Source: Acidobacteriota bacterium
GTDB taxonomy: Bacteria > Acidobacteriota > Terriglobia > Bryobacterales > UBA6623
DNA: 64,000 nt
NCBI GenBank assembly: GCA_016125275.1
Contig: WGMB01000003.1
Span: 620,001 to 684,000, forward strand
Direction: 5' to 3'
The translations under genes were made by a program, and so were the position numbers. The notes beneath the pieces were generated by a model. The model worked only from the letters and a program-made list of their open reading frames with translations. It searched no databases and was not told where the DNA came from. Below, piece by piece: positions 30,107 to 41,820 of this stretch. Every line of letters begins with the position of its first letter. Positions within the stretch are counted from its first letter, which is position 1.

Positions 30107-32680
30107 TCAAGCGGCCTTCGAGCGGCAAGCGCCGCGCAGATCGCTGAGCACTTGCTGCGCTTCTTCGGGGCTCAGCTTCCGCCCCTCGGCCACCACGTAG
30201 AACACGTCGATCGCCCGTCGCCCCTGCGTTTCGCTCAGCACCACCTCGATGCTGCAACCGTTGCGGGAGAAGGCGCTGGTGAGGTCGTAGAGCAGCCCCG
30301 TGCGGTCCTCGGCGATCACGTGAAAGATCGTCGCCCGCGACGACGTCTCGTTGTCGCATGAGACGTCCGGCTCCAGCGGCGTCCGCCCGCGCGATCCCAA
30401 AAAGCGCCGCCGCCGCCCGAGCATTTTCTGCACGTCCTCGCGGCCTTCCACCACGCGCCGCAAGGTGCGGGCGAGCTGCCTGCGGTCGTGTTCGTCGAGC
30501 TCGGCCGCCCGTCCGTCGGTCAGCGTCACCGTGAACGTGTCCAGCACCAGCCCCTGCGCGTTCGAGAACGCCTCGGCCCGCTCGATGTTGAGCCCGAAGC
30601 CCGCCATCGCGGCGCACAGCGACGCAAACAGGAACGGCCGATCCCAGGTCAGCACCGTCACCTCGTAGAGAGACTCCCGCCGCTCGACCTCCGCCGCCGC
30701 CACCCGCTCGTCGAGCTGCCGGCTCAGCCGATAGTGCGTGATCACCTGGTCGGGCGAGTGCGTCCGCAGGTAGCGCTCGGGGAACCCTTCGAGGAACGAC
30801 GCCACGCCGGCCCGCTCGTCCGGGTCCGCCACCTGCGCCAGCACCGGCGCCGCCGCCTTGCCGCCGATGCGGCGGTCGCCCGTCTCTCCCGTCAGCCGAT
30901 TGAACGCCGACAAGTAGAGCTGCCACAGCAGCTCCTTGCGCCAATCCGTCATCGCCCGCGGATTGACGGCCGAGGTGTCGGCGTAGGTCAGCAGCGTCAG
31001 CGCCCGCAGGTTCTCGATCGTGCCGACGATCCCCACGAACTCTTCGATCGTCTCCGGGTCGGAGATGTCGCGCTTGGTCAAAAAGTGCGACATCACCAGG
31101 TGCTGCTCCACCAGAAAGCGCACCTGCCGCTGGTCGCGCGCGTCCAGCCCCATCCGCTGCATCGCCCCGGCCACGGCCTTGCCGCTCTCGGTCACGTGCT
31201 CGGCTTCGGAGAAGGCCTTGCCCACATCGTGATACAGCAGCGCCAAATGCAGATTCGCCGGCGACTCGATCTCGTTGTAGAGCCGCGCGAACCGCGCCGT
31301 CATCTCGTCGGTTTCCTGCCCCAACTGGTGCAGCGTGCGGATCGCCAGCAGGGTGTGCTCGTCGACCGTGTAGCGGTGATAGAAGTCTCGAATCACCAGG
31401 CAGTCGATGGCTTCCAGCTCCGGGAACAATGCATACAGCGCCCCGGCGTCGTGCATCGCGCTGAGTGCGTCGTAGGCGTGCGGCTGCACCAGGATCTCCG
31501 CGATCAGCGGCCAGTGATTGCCGCCCGCCGCGATCCATGAGCGGAAGCCCTCGAGCCCGTCGGTCAGCAGCCGCTCAGTCGCCGGCGCCGGCGGAATCCC
31601 GTGCCGCGCCACGAACCGAAACAGCCGCAGCACGATCTCCGGATCGCTCTCGATCGCCTGGCTGTAGCGCAGGAAGATCCGCCCGTGCGTCACCGAGAAA
31701 TCCCGGTTCGACAAGCTCGACCGGCGGTTGCGCAGCAAGCTGAACAGCGACGCCCGCGAGGTCGCGTTCTCGTCGATCACCCGCTGCGCCAGCCGGCGGA
31801 TCGAGCGCACGTGCCGGAAGTAGTCGCGCATCCAGTCGGCCGCACTCGACACTTCCCGAAAAGCCTTGCCCGAGCCGTCGTGCGCGATCGTCTCCTGTAG
31901 GTCGAACGCCAGCCGGTTGCTGTCCCGTCCGCTGAAGTAGTGCAGGTAGCAGCGCAGCGCGAACAGGAACGGCCGCGCCTCTTCGAGCCCCGGACGCAGC
32001 TCGGCGGGAATGTGCTCGCCGCAAGCGGGAATGCGCTCGGAGTCGATGTGCGCCAACTGGCCCACCCAGCACGCCAGTTGCAGGTCCCGCAGCCCGCCCG
32101 GCCCTTCCTTGATGTCCGGCTCCAGGTGATAGATCGTGTCGCCGAACTCGCGGCGGCGCTCCTCCGCCAACTGGATCAAATTGCGAATCAGCGACTTGCG
32201 CTCGCGGACGAAGAACTTCGGCAGGTTGCGGCTGGCCAGCTCCTCGAACACCACACGGTCCCCGGCCAGAAAGCGCAGATCCAGCAGACTGATGTGCAGC
32301 TCGGCGTTGCCGTCGGCCAAGCGCATCAGCTCCGAGACGGTCCGCACCGACTGCGAGACCCGCAACTGCGCGTCCCACAGGGCGGTCAGCAGTTGCGCCA
32401 ATGCTTCTTTGCCCTTGTCGGCCGTGCTCTCCTTGTCGAACAGAAACAGCAGGTCGACGTCGGAGTAGGGGAACAGCTCGGAGCGGCCGTACCCGCCCAC
32501 GGCCAGCACGGCGCAGCCGTCGCGCAACGCAGCGGGCCAGAGGCGCTCGAACAGGCCGGTGACAATCTGGTCCACCGTTTCGGAGCGGTCCCGCGTGGCG
32601 GCGACGCCGTCGCCACGCTCGAAAAACGCGGAATTGATCCGCTCCATGCTCTGCGCGTGGAACGTCAAGAGGTCGTTCAT
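30107..32680 (-). CDS. glnD: Bifunctional [protein-PII] uridylyltransferase/uridylyl-removing enzyme
   Basis: AVGGYGRSELFPYSDVDLLFL nucleotidyltransferase, HD domain, two C-terminal ACT domains; next to glnK and amtB. Confidence 0.95.
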   Translation of the reverse strand: MNDLLTFHAQSMERINSAFFERGDGVAATRDRSETVDQIVTGLFERLWPAALRDGCAVLAVGGYGRSELFPYSDVDLLFLFDKESTADKGKEALAQLLTALWDAQLRVSQSVRTVSELMRLADGNAELHISLLDLRFLAGDRVVFEELASRNLPKFFVRERKSLIRNLIQLAEERRREFGDTIYHLEPDIKEGPGGLRDLQLACWVGQLAHIDSERIPACGEHIPAELRPGLEEARPFLFALRCYLHYFSGRDSNRLAFDLQETIAHDGSGKAFREVSSAADWMRDYFRHVRSIRRLAQRVIDENATSRASLFSLLRNRRSSLSNRDFSVTHGRIFLRYSQAIESDPEIVLRLFRFVARHGIPPAPATERLLTDGLEGFRSWIAAGGNHWPLIAEILVQPHAYDALSAMHDAGALYALFPELEAIDCLVIRDFYHRYTVDEHTLLAIRTLHQLGQETDEMTARFARLYNEIESPANLHLALLYHDVGKAFSEAEHVTESGKAVAGAMQRMGLDARDQRQVRFLVEQHLVMSHFLTKRDISDPETIEEFVGIVGTIENLRALTLLTYADTSAVNPRAMTDWRKELLWQLYLSAFNRLTGETGDRRIGGKAAAPVLAQVADPDERAGVASFLEGFPERYLRTHSPDQVITHYRLSRQLDERVAAAEVERRESLYEVTVLTWDRPFLFASLCAAMAGFGLNIERAEAFSNAQGLVLDTFTVTLTDGRAAELDEHDRRQLARTLRRVVEGREDVQKMLGRRRRFLGSRGRTPLEPDVSCDNETSSRATIFHVIAEDRTGLLYDLTSAFSRNGCSIEVVLSETQGRRAIDVFYVVAEGRKLSPEEAQQVLSDLRGACRSKAA

Positions 32681-32766
32681 GAACGGTAGGGCTGCCTTTA
32701 TTTCAGCAAATGCTGTCGTCGCGCAGTCACTGTCTGGGCCGGATGTTCACTCAATAAATGCGGCGG

Positions 32767-32799
32767 CCCGTCGTCGCCATCCGGCTTGGCGACGACGGG
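32767..32799 (-). repeat. Perfect 12-bp inverted repeat (intercistronic hairpin) between glnK and glnD
   Basis: cccgtcgtcgcc atccggctt ggcgacgacggg. Confidence 0.85.
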
Positions 32800-32868
32800 G
32801 CCTGGGACGAATCCTGTGGGAGGAACGGCCCGCCTTCTAAAACAGCTCGAGCGGCGGATGGGCCGGCG

Positions 32869-33207
32869 CTAGAGGGCGGCGTCCCCGGTCTCGCTGTTGC
32901 GAATCCGGATCGCTTCCTCCACCGGGAAGATGAAGACCTTGCCGTCTCCGATCTTGCCCGTGCGGGCGGCTTCGACAACGGCCTTCACCGTCTCTTCGAT
33001 CCGCTCATCGGCGACAACGACCTCGATCTTGACCTTCGGCAGCAGGTCCACCTCGTACTCTTGTCCGCGGTAAACCTCCTTGTGACCCTTTTGGCGGCCG
33101 TGGCCCCGAACGTCATAGATCGTCATGCCGTCCACGCCAACGCCTTTGAGGGCGTCGCGGACGTCGTCGAGTTTGTACGGTTGGATGATCGCTTCAATGC
33201 GCTTCAT
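32869..33207 (-). CDS. glnK: Nitrogen regulatory protein P-II
   Basis: MKRIEAIIQPYKLDDVRDALKGVGVDGMTIYDVRGHGRQKGHKEVYRGQEYEVDLLPKVKIE. Confidence 0.96.
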   Translation of the reverse strand: MKRIEAIIQPYKLDDVRDALKGVGVDGMTIYDVRGHGRQKGHKEVYRGQEYEVDLLPKVKIEVVVADERIEETVKAVVEAARTGKIGDGKVFIFPVEEAIRIRNSETGDAAL

Positions 33208-33269
33208 GCTTAGCTCCTCAGCAGAATCCGATCGCTCGGAGAGGGCGCCCAGCGACGCCGCACCCCGTC

Positions 33270-34565
<1,296 letters not shown>

Positions 34566-34887
34566 CGCGAGACTCCTCTACCTACAAGGGTTGTTCCAAC
34601 AAGGGTTGCTTCCGTCGCCGCACGGGGGCGAATCCAGACCGACCTCCCTGGTCGAATCCGGTTCCATCGTCGTATGGCCCCGCTGGCAAAGCCAACAAGA
34701 AGCTTTCTATCCGAGGAATACGAATTTTTTATGCGGGTTCAGGCGTATCGCCGAGACCCCTTGCCAGGCCCAGGTCCGCGCAAATCAGCCGTCCACAAGG
34801 CCGGGAGCGCTATCGGACCGATCGAAGCTTTCTATTGCGCGGCCCCCGAAACGCCCCGCCGGAGCCGCTCACGCCGACGCCCGGGCA

Positions 34888-36903
34888 ATGGACGATACTA
34901 TTCGCTTGCCGCCCCGAAAACTCCAAATTGCAGTCGCCGCGCTGTTTCTCTTCGGCCTCAATGCATGGATGGCGGCGGAGCTGTTCCGGGTGGAATTCAC
35001 GCGGCACATGAGCTCCATCGAGCCCGCCTACATCAGCCTGGCGCGCTACATCGCCGCACATCCGCTGCAGCTCGATTGGTTCCGGCTCTGGTACGGCGGC
35101 ATTCCCTTCCAGAACGCCTACCCGCCGCTGCTGCACGGGCTGACGGCCGCCGTCATTGCCGGTACCGGCTGGCCGCCCGGCGAGGCCTATCACGCCGTGT
35201 GCACGCTGATCTTCGCGCTCGGACCGGTCAGCCTGTTCTGGATGGGCGTGCGCATCGCCGGCCGCGTGGCGGAACCCTTCTACGCCGCCTTGGCCTACTC
35301 CGTCCTGTCGCCGTCGGCGTTCCTGTTCCAAGTGGTCCGCGAGGACCTCGGCAGCATCTTCCTGTCGCGGCGTTTCCAGGCGCTGACGCAGTACGGCGAG
35401 GGGCCGCACCTGCTGTCGATTGCTTTGATCCCGCTCGCCGTCGTGGCTCTCGACCGCTTTCTTGCCAAGCCCGGCCCGGCGCGCGCCGCCCTGGCGGCGG
35501 CGGCCACGGCGGCGACGGTGCTGACGAACTGGCTGGGCGCCGTCGGACTGGCGCTGACCATGGCCGCCTACCTCGCCACCCGCCCGGACTGGCGCGATCG
35601 GCGCGTCTGGGCCCGCGCGGCCGGCGTCGCCGCCCTGGCCTACGCCCTGGCGGCGCCGTGGATTCCGCCCTCCACCATCGCCGCCATCCGCTCCAACGCG
35701 CAGATCGTCGGCGGCCCCTATCCGCTCCAAGCCGGCAACCTCAAATACGTGGCGCTGGCCGTGGCGCTCCTGGTGCTGGCCCAGCGCGGCCTGCGGGCGA
35801 TCCAGGCCGATCGCGGCCTGCGCTTCGCCGTCATGGGGACGGTTCTGCTGGGCTTCCTGCCCGTCGTCTTCTCCTGGACCGGCGCGACGCCCCTGCCGCA
35901 GCCGGACCGCTACCACCTGGAGATGGAGCTGTTCGTCGCGCTGCTGGCGGCCTTCGCCGGAGCGCGGCTGGCGCGGCTGCTCAACCGCCGGGAGCGGCGC
36001 GTTCTGGCCGCCGCGCTGGCGCTGTTCGTCCTCTTTCAAGCCCGGACCGTCCGTAGTTACTGCCGTTGGATGAGCGCGCCGGTCGAGATCGAGGCCACCC
36101 CGGAGTACCGCCTGGCCCAGGCCGTCGGCGCGCTGGGACCCGACGCCCGAATCTGGGCCGAAGGCTCTGCGGGCTTCTGGCTCAACGTCTTCGTCGACAA
36201 CCCCGAGTTGCACGGCGGCTTCGACCAGGGCGTGACCAATCCGCTGTGGCCGGCCGTCAACTTCGCGCTGATGGCAGGCGCCTCGCCCGAGCAGGCCCGC
36301 GCCTGGCTCGACGTCTTCGGCGCGGACGCCGTGGCGCTGGGCGGCCTGCAAGCCGGCTTGGCCGGCGCCAGCGTCACCGCTCCGGAAAAGTTCGCCGCCA
36401 TCGGCTTCGACGAGGTTTTTCGGGACGGGCTGCTGGTCGTCTACCGCCGCCCGAAACCCGCCGAGCAGGTCTCGATCCTGCTGCCCGCCGATCGTGTGGC
36501 CACCGCGCCCGACGGCGGCGCCGACCTGGCCGCGCTCCAACCACTGCTGGCTGCCATGCGCTCCCCCTCCCGGCCCCGCGCCGAGCTCACCTGGTTGGCG
36601 ACCGACCGCGTCCTCATCCGCTCCGGCCCGCTCGAGCCCGACCACCTGATGCTCGTGCGCATCAGCTACCACCCCGGCTGGAAGGCCTTCGTCGACGGCC
36701 GCCGCGTCGAAACCCTCCGCAGCGAGCTCGGCCTGCTGCTGGCGGCCCCGCGTTGCGAGGGGCCGTGCGAGGTGGAGCTGCGCTACGACGGCGGCCTCGA
36801 AACCCTCGCGGCGCGCCTGCTCCAAGGCGGAGCCGTGGCCGTCCTGCTGAGCTGGCAGCTCATCGCCGTCCGCCGCCGACGGCTCCAGCGAGGGCCCGCC
36901 TAG
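34888..36903 (+). CDS. Large polytopic membrane protein (glycosyltransferase/6-pyruvoyl-tetrahydropterin-synthase-like membrane family)
   Basis: N-terminal multi-TM with YPPLLHGLTAA; C-terminal VRISYHPGWKAFVDGRRV extracytoplasmic domain; ATG at 34888. Confidence 0.65.
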   Translation: MDDTIRLPPRKLQIAVAALFLFGLNAWMAAELFRVEFTRHMSSIEPAYISLARYIAAHPLQLDWFRLWYGGIPFQNAYPPLLHGLTAAVIAGTGWPPGEAYHAVCTLIFALGPVSLFWMGVRIAGRVAEPFYAALAYSVLSPSAFLFQVVREDLGSIFLSRRFQALTQYGEGPHLLSIALIPLAVVALDRFLAKPGPARAALAAAATAATVLTNWLGAVGLALTMAAYLATRPDWRDRRVWARAAGVAALAYALAAPWIPPSTIAAIRSNAQIVGGPYPLQAGNLKYVALAVALLVLAQRGLRAIQADRGLRFAVMGTVLLGFLPVVFSWTGATPLPQPDRYHLEMELFVALLAAFAGARLARLLNRRERRVLAAALALFVLFQARTVRSYCRWMSAPVEIEATPEYRLAQAVGALGPDARIWAEGSAGFWLNVFVDNPELHGGFDQGVTNPLWPAVNFALMAGASPEQARAWLDVFGADAVALGGLQAGLAGASVTAPEKFAAIGFDEVFRDGLLVVYRRPKPAEQVSILLPADRVATAPDGGADLAALQPLLAAMRSPSRPRAELTWLATDRVLIRSGPLEPDHLMLVRISYHPGWKAFVDGRRVETLRSELGLLLAAPRCEGPCEVELRYDGGLETLAARLLQGGAVAVLLSWQLIAVRRRRLQRGPA

Positions 36904-36941
36904 GCCGATGGGATAAGGTGGAGGTTCCGCCCGTCGACCCG

Positions 36942-38114
36942 ATGCCGTCCCGTCCCGTCGTCCTGTTCGTCGCCGCCACCCCTCCGGTCTCCAAGCCGAC
37001 GCTGGGCGGCAATCACCGCTACCTGCTGGACCTGCTCGAAACCGCCGTCGCGCTGGGCGCGGAAGCCCACCTGCTCAGCGACGAAGCGCGGCACTACGAA
37101 GAGCTGCTGGCGCGCGTGGACGCCTTGGGCGTCCGCCGCCGGGCCGCGCCGTTTTGCACCGACGCCCCGACCGCCACCGCCGCCCTCGACGCCGCCCTCG
37201 ACGCCCTCCAGCCGGCCCTGGTCCACGTCAACGGCCACGCCGGCTGGCTCGCCCCGGCCGTCCTCGGCTCCCGTCGCCTGGCGAGCGTCCCGCGCCGGCT
37301 GCACACCATGCACCTGGCGATGGACTCCCTGGAAGCCCAGCAGGACCGCCCCTTCCGTTGGATCGACAAGCTGCCCGGCCGATGGGCCGCCCGCCAGACC
37401 GCCCAAGACCGCCGCTTCCTGGCCTGCTTCAGCGACGTCCTCTCGGTCAGCCACCGCTACGGGCGCCTGCTCTCCGAGCTCGGCTACCTGACGCCGGAGC
37501 GAGTCACGATCGTGCCCAACGGCGTGGACTCCGACCGCTTCCGCCCCCGCGCCGGCGACTCCCCGGACAGCCCGCGCCTGGCAGGCCCCGTGCGCATCGG
37601 CGCCGCCGGCAACCTGCATCCGCAGAAGCGCTTTGACCTGCTGCTGGAGGCCTTCGCCCGCCTCCGAGCCCCCGCCGAATTGCAGATCGCCGGAGAGGGC
37701 CCTGAAGAGCAGGCGCTCCGCGCCAAGGCCTCCGCGCTGGGCCTGGCCGACCGCGTCGCCTTCCTCGGCTTTCAGCGCGACATGCCCGCCTTTCTCGCCG
37801 ACCTCGACGTCTTTGCGATGACCTCCGACGCCGAAGCCGCTCCCTACGCCCAGCTCGAAGCGATGGCCTGCGGGCTGCCCGCGGTCGTCACGGCGGTCGG
37901 TGACCTGCCGTTCTTCCTGCGCGACGGCGTCGACGGCTTTCTGGCCCCCGTGGGCGACGTCCCGGCCATCGCCGCCGGCCTCGAAAAGCTCGTCGCCGAC
38001 CATGCCCTGCGCCGAGCCCTCGGCGCCTCAGCCCGGGCGCGCGCCCTCGAGGAGTTCTCCCTCATCGTCTGGCGCCGCCGCATGGGCGAATACTTGCGCA
38101 CCCGCCTGCCGTAG
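36942..38114 (+). CDS. Glycosyltransferase family 4
   Basis: VTIVPNGVDSDRFRP, IGAAGNLHPQKRFDLLLEAFARL, SDAEAAPYAQLEAMACGLPAVVT. Confidence 0.92.
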   Translation: MPSRPVVLFVAATPPVSKPTLGGNHRYLLDLLETAVALGAEAHLLSDEARHYEELLARVDALGVRRRAAPFCTDAPTATAALDAALDALQPALVHVNGHAGWLAPAVLGSRRLASVPRRLHTMHLAMDSLEAQQDRPFRWIDKLPGRWAARQTAQDRRFLACFSDVLSVSHRYGRLLSELGYLTPERVTIVPNGVDSDRFRPRAGDSPDSPRLAGPVRIGAAGNLHPQKRFDLLLEAFARLRAPAELQIAGEGPEEQALRAKASALGLADRVAFLGFQRDMPAFLADLDVFAMTSDAEAAPYAQLEAMACGLPAVVTAVGDLPFFLRDGVDGFLAPVGDVPAIAAGLEKLVADHALRRALGASARARALEEFSLIVWRRRMGEYLRTRLP

Positions 38115-38117
38115 CTG

Positions 38118-39401
38118 TCAGCGCTCGATCTCGGCGCCGCCCACCCACACGCTCTCGATCGTGCGGCTGTTGCCCACGTCGTCGAGCAGGCTCTTGCCGA
38201 ACACCACGAAGTCCGCAAACCGGCCCGGCTCCAAGATGCCGACCTTCGGCAACCCCAGGCAGTTGGCGGCGTCAGAGGTCGCCGAGCGCAGAATCTGTTC
38301 CGGCGTTAGGCCCGCGTCGGCCATCAATTGCAGCTCCATGTGCTCGAAGTAGCCCTCGAAGCGCGCCGCCGGGCCGCTGTCCGTGCCGAAGACGATGCGC
38401 ACGCCCCCGTCCTCCAGCTTCTTCAGATTCGTCTCGGCCATGGCCAGCGCCTGCTTGTAGCTCTGCGCCGCCTTGTCCTGCTGGATGGCCTGCTGGCGCT
38501 CGGGCTTCTGCAGCTCTTCCAGCACCGCCGGCGTCGCCGTCTCCAAGAAGAACGGGTCGTTGAAGAACTCCGGCGTCGACTCGTAGACGTAGCTCGAGAC
38601 CTCCCGGGTCAGCGTCGGGCAGACGCACACGTTGCGCTCCTTCAACTCGGCGATCAACGCTTCGTCCACTTCCTGGTCGCGCACCGAGTGCGCAATGTAG
38701 TCCACGCCGGCGTCCAGCAGCCCCTTGGCGTCCTCCAGGTAGTAGAGGTGGGCCGCCACCGGCAAGCCCTTCTTGTGCGCCTCTTCGATGACGGCCTTGT
38801 AGGTCTCCGGCGCCATCTTCTCGCGGGTGCCGAGAAAGCTGTCGACGCGGATCTTGATCAGGTCCACGCCCAGGTCGGCGTTCGAGTCCACTTGCGCGCG
38901 GGCCTCGTCCGGCGTCGGCCCCGTCACGATCACCCCCGCGTCCACCAGCCGCGCCCGGCCGATGGCCGGCGTCTTCTCGGCGTCCTGCACGGCCAAGCCC
39001 TGCGGTCCCGGCCCGCCCAGGTTGGCCACGGTCGTCACGCCGTAGCGGGCGTAGAGCTTCAGGTCCGAGATGATGTTCTCCTCGGTATACAGCTCCGGGC
39101 TGCTGTCGAGCCCGACCGAGCCGCCCGGGTGCGCGTGCCCGGTAATCAGTCCCGGCGTCACGAAGCGGCCTTTCAGGTCCACCAGCTTGGCCCCTTGCGG
39201 AATGTCGAACGTTCCGGCCGGCCCCAAAGCCATCACCATGCCGTCCTTCACCAGCATCAACCCGTCGTCGATCGGTTCGACGCCGTCGAAGATCGTCGCG
39301 CCCATGAACGCCGTCACGCCCTCGCCCTCCCGCTGAGCCGATCCGCCGCAGCCCAACAGCAAAAGTACAATTCCAGCCGGAATCCAACGCATGGCCGCCA
39401 T
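38118..39401 (-). CDS. Amidohydrolase (imidazolonepropionase-like), lipoprotein signal
   Basis: IPAGIVLLLLGCGGS lipobox; LKGRFVTPGLITGHAHPGG; GTDSGPAARFEGYFEHMEL; EPGRFADFVVFG. Confidence 0.9.
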   Translation of the reverse strand: MAAMRWIPAGIVLLLLGCGGSAQREGEGVTAFMGATIFDGVEPIDDGLMLVKDGMVMALGPAGTFDIPQGAKLVDLKGRFVTPGLITGHAHPGGSVGLDSSPELYTEENIISDLKLYARYGVTTVANLGGPGPQGLAVQDAEKTPAIGRARLVDAGVIVTGPTPDEARAQVDSNADLGVDLIKIRVDSFLGTREKMAPETYKAVIEEAHKKGLPVAAHLYYLEDAKGLLDAGVDYIAHSVRDQEVDEALIAELKERNVCVCPTLTREVSSYVYESTPEFFNDPFFLETATPAVLEELQKPERQQAIQQDKAAQSYKQALAMAETNLKKLEDGGVRIVFGTDSGPAARFEGYFEHMELQLMADAGLTPEQILRSATSDAANCLGLPKVGILEPGRFADFVVFGKSLLDDVGNSRTIESVWVGGAEIER

Positions 39402-39405
39402 TGTA

Positions 39406-40761
39406 TTACCCTCGGCCGCCGGAACGCCGCAGCCCCCGCGCCAAGGAGAACGCCAACACCAGAACCGCGAACGGAATCAGCCAAGCGATGCGCCCGGAAT
39501 ACCGCGCGACCGGTCGCGACAGTCCGCCCGTGACGATGGCGTTCATCGCGTAGCCGGCCGCGATCGAAAGCGCGAAAATCGCCGCCGCGCGGCTTTCCCG
39601 GCGCCGCAGCGCCAGCGCCGTCAGCGGAACCAGCAGCAACGCGCTCGCCGCCATCACTCGCTCGTGCGCCTTGCCCAGCCCCGCCGGCCAGTAGCCGTCC
39701 TCGTACTGCTTGGCGCTCTCCAGCGCGGCCAGCACCGGCGGATAGATCGCGGCGATCTCCAGCATCCACTCCTCCCGGCGGGTGGGAACGGCAAAGGCCA
39801 CGACCAGCCCGAGCTGCTCGATGGAGTTGCGCCAGAGCATCCGGGCCGTCTCCCAGGGGTAGGCGCGGACCGCCCCGGCCACCACCCGCGAAGCCTCCCC
39901 GCTGAGCTCCTGAAAGTCGCCGAGCTGCTTCACCGCCCCCTGCTCCTCCCACAAGAAGTCGTCGCTCGGCGCCGGCAACTGATCCAGTACGCCGCACAGC
40001 CGATACGCCGGATTCGGGCACTGTTCCCGCAGGAACCACGTCGCCGGACCGTCTTGCTGCAACCGCGCCAGCACGAAGACCGGCCCGGAAATCGAGTAGG
40101 ACGCCCGGCCGTAGAACGCCCAGTTCGTCCCCATCTGGACGCCCAGCGCCAGCAGCAGCGCCGCCGCGGCCTCGCGAAACCTCGCCATCCGAAAGGCCCG
40201 CCGCCGCACCACCGCCTGCAACCCAAAGCTCGCGCCCAAAGCCGCCGCATAGATCGGCAGGTGCGAGTAGTGCACGAGCGTGGAGCCCATCGCCACGAAG
40301 GCCAGCGGCGCGCGCCAGCCCCTGGGGCTCTGCGGCGCCAGCACGATCGCCAGCAGCCCCACCGCGCTGAGGGCGTCCGGCAGCGCCGTCGAAGCCGCAA
40401 ACGGCAGCGCCGTCCCCACGGCCAGCGCCGCCACCGTCAGCGCCAATGCGCCCGCGCTCGGCGTCCGCGCCACAAAGCGCAGCGCCAACGCGATCAGGCT
40501 GACCGCCAAACCGGCCTGCGCCAGCCCGACCAGCCAAGCCAAGTTCCACTCATACAGCGGAAACAGCCACAGGTTGTAGTACGGCGGGTAGGCCACGCTG
40601 AAGTTGCGCCCCGGCCCCAAGTGCCGCCCGGAATCGATATTGACGAACAGGTAGCCGTTGTCGATCGCCGGCCACAGCAGCGCCACGGCGCCCGCCAGCA
40701 GGCAAGCGCCGAGGACGATGGCATGCCGCCTGGGGTACAACGCCGTCACTGCCCGGTTCAC
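39406..40761 (-). CDS. Polytopic membrane protein of unknown function
   Basis: About 10 predicted TM stretches; 4-nt overlap with the upstream GHMP kinase. Confidence 0.6.
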   Translation of the reverse strand: MNRAVTALYPRRHAIVLGACLLAGAVALLWPAIDNGYLFVNIDSGRHLGPGRNFSVAYPPYYNLWLFPLYEWNLAWLVGLAQAGLAVSLIALALRFVARTPSAGALALTVAALAVGTALPFAASTALPDALSAVGLLAIVLAPQSPRGWRAPLAFVAMGSTLVHYSHLPIYAAALGASFGLQAVVRRRAFRMARFREAAAALLLALGVQMGTNWAFYGRASYSISGPVFVLARLQQDGPATWFLREQCPNPAYRLCGVLDQLPAPSDDFLWEEQGAVKQLGDFQELSGEASRVVAGAVRAYPWETARMLWRNSIEQLGLVVAFAVPTRREEWMLEIAAIYPPVLAALESAKQYEDGYWPAGLGKAHERVMAASALLLVPLTALALRRRESRAAAIFALSIAAGYAMNAIVTGGLSRPVARYSGRIAWLIPFAVLVLAFSLARGLRRSGGRG

Positions 40762-41747
40762 ATCTTCGGCTTCAGCACCGCCACGCCGATCGGCGACAGC
40801 GCCTCGCGCAGCCGCTCGAACTGCGCCTCGTCCTCATAAGCCCCCACGATGGCCCCGCCCGAGCCGGCGAACTTGGCGCTGGCCCCCACGCTGCGGGCCG
40901 TCCGGACCATCTCGAGGTTGCCTTCAGAGATCCGGTAAACCTTCGAGCGCAGGTCGAAGTTCTCGTTGATCAGGCCGTTGAGCGCGGCCGTGTCGCCGGC
41001 CAGCAGCGCCTGCTTGCCCTCTTCGGCGATGGCCGCCCAGCGCTGCATGGCGTTCACCACCACCGGGTCTCCGTCCTCGAAGCGCGCCCGAATGTTGTTG
41101 TGGAAGACCTCCGTGCCCTCGCTCAGGCTCGTGCGGTAGGCCACGTAGATGTTTGGCAGCAGGCCGGCGTCCAGGGGCTGGTAGTCCCCAAAACCCCTCT
41201 GCGCCATCAGCTCCCGCGCAAAGTCCATGAACACCAATCCCTCGTAGACCTGGATCACCCGGTCCTGCAACCCCGCGCCCACGCCCAGCTCCAGCGTCTC
41301 GGTCTGCAACGCCAGATTCGCCTGGACCGGCTGCGAGAGCTCGATCTCGAAGAACTGCTGCAAGGCGCGCAGCGTGGCGATGATGATGGCGCTCGAGCCG
41401 CCCATGCCCAGCCGCAGCGGAATCGTCGACTCGTACTCGATGGTGAAGTTGCGGTCGTGCAGCTCGATGCCCTGCTCCAGGCAGTAGTCGGTAAAGCGCA
41501 TCAGCAGCGCCTGGATCACCCGCAGCCCGCCGTAGTAGCCTCGCCAGCGGGTCGTCGCCCGCAGATCCTCCAGATGCTCCCAGATCGGCGTATCCGCCTT
41601 GCCGGTCTTGATCTCCAGCCGGGCGGAAGGGTACAGCAGCACCCGCGCCCGAAAGTTCTTCAAGATGAACGAGATCGTCTTGCCGTAGTAGCCGTCGGAA
41701 GGATTGCCGAGCAGGCCGGCGCGAGCGTAGGCGTAGGTTTCGATCAT
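40758..41747 (-). CDS. GHMP-family sugar kinase
   Basis: ARAGLLGNPSDGYYGKTISF; STIPLRLGMGGSSAIIIATLRAL; KFAGSGGAIVGA. Confidence 0.88.
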   Translation of the reverse strand: MIETYAYARAGLLGNPSDGYYGKTISFILKNFRARVLLYPSARLEIKTGKADTPIWEHLEDLRATTRWRGYYGGLRVIQALLMRFTDYCLEQGIELHDRNFTIEYESTIPLRLGMGGSSAIIIATLRALQQFFEIELSQPVQANLALQTETLELGVGAGLQDRVIQVYEGLVFMDFARELMAQRGFGDYQPLDAGLLPNIYVAYRTSLSEGTEVFHNNIRARFEDGDPVVVNAMQRWAAIAEEGKQALLAGDTAALNGLINENFDLRSKVYRISEGNLEMVRTARSVGASAKFAGSGGAIVGAYEDEAQFERLREALSPIGVAVLKPKM

Positions 41748-41820
41748 AGGGGGCTCGCCCCATTGTGGCTCAGGGGCGCGCCTCGGGTGCGCCCATTCCG
41801 CCGCGGCGGACCCGCCGGCC

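Noticed and set aside
34810-36825. 671-aa minus ORF antisense to the membrane protein at 34888-36903
   Set aside because: Low-complexity shadow ORF without domains.
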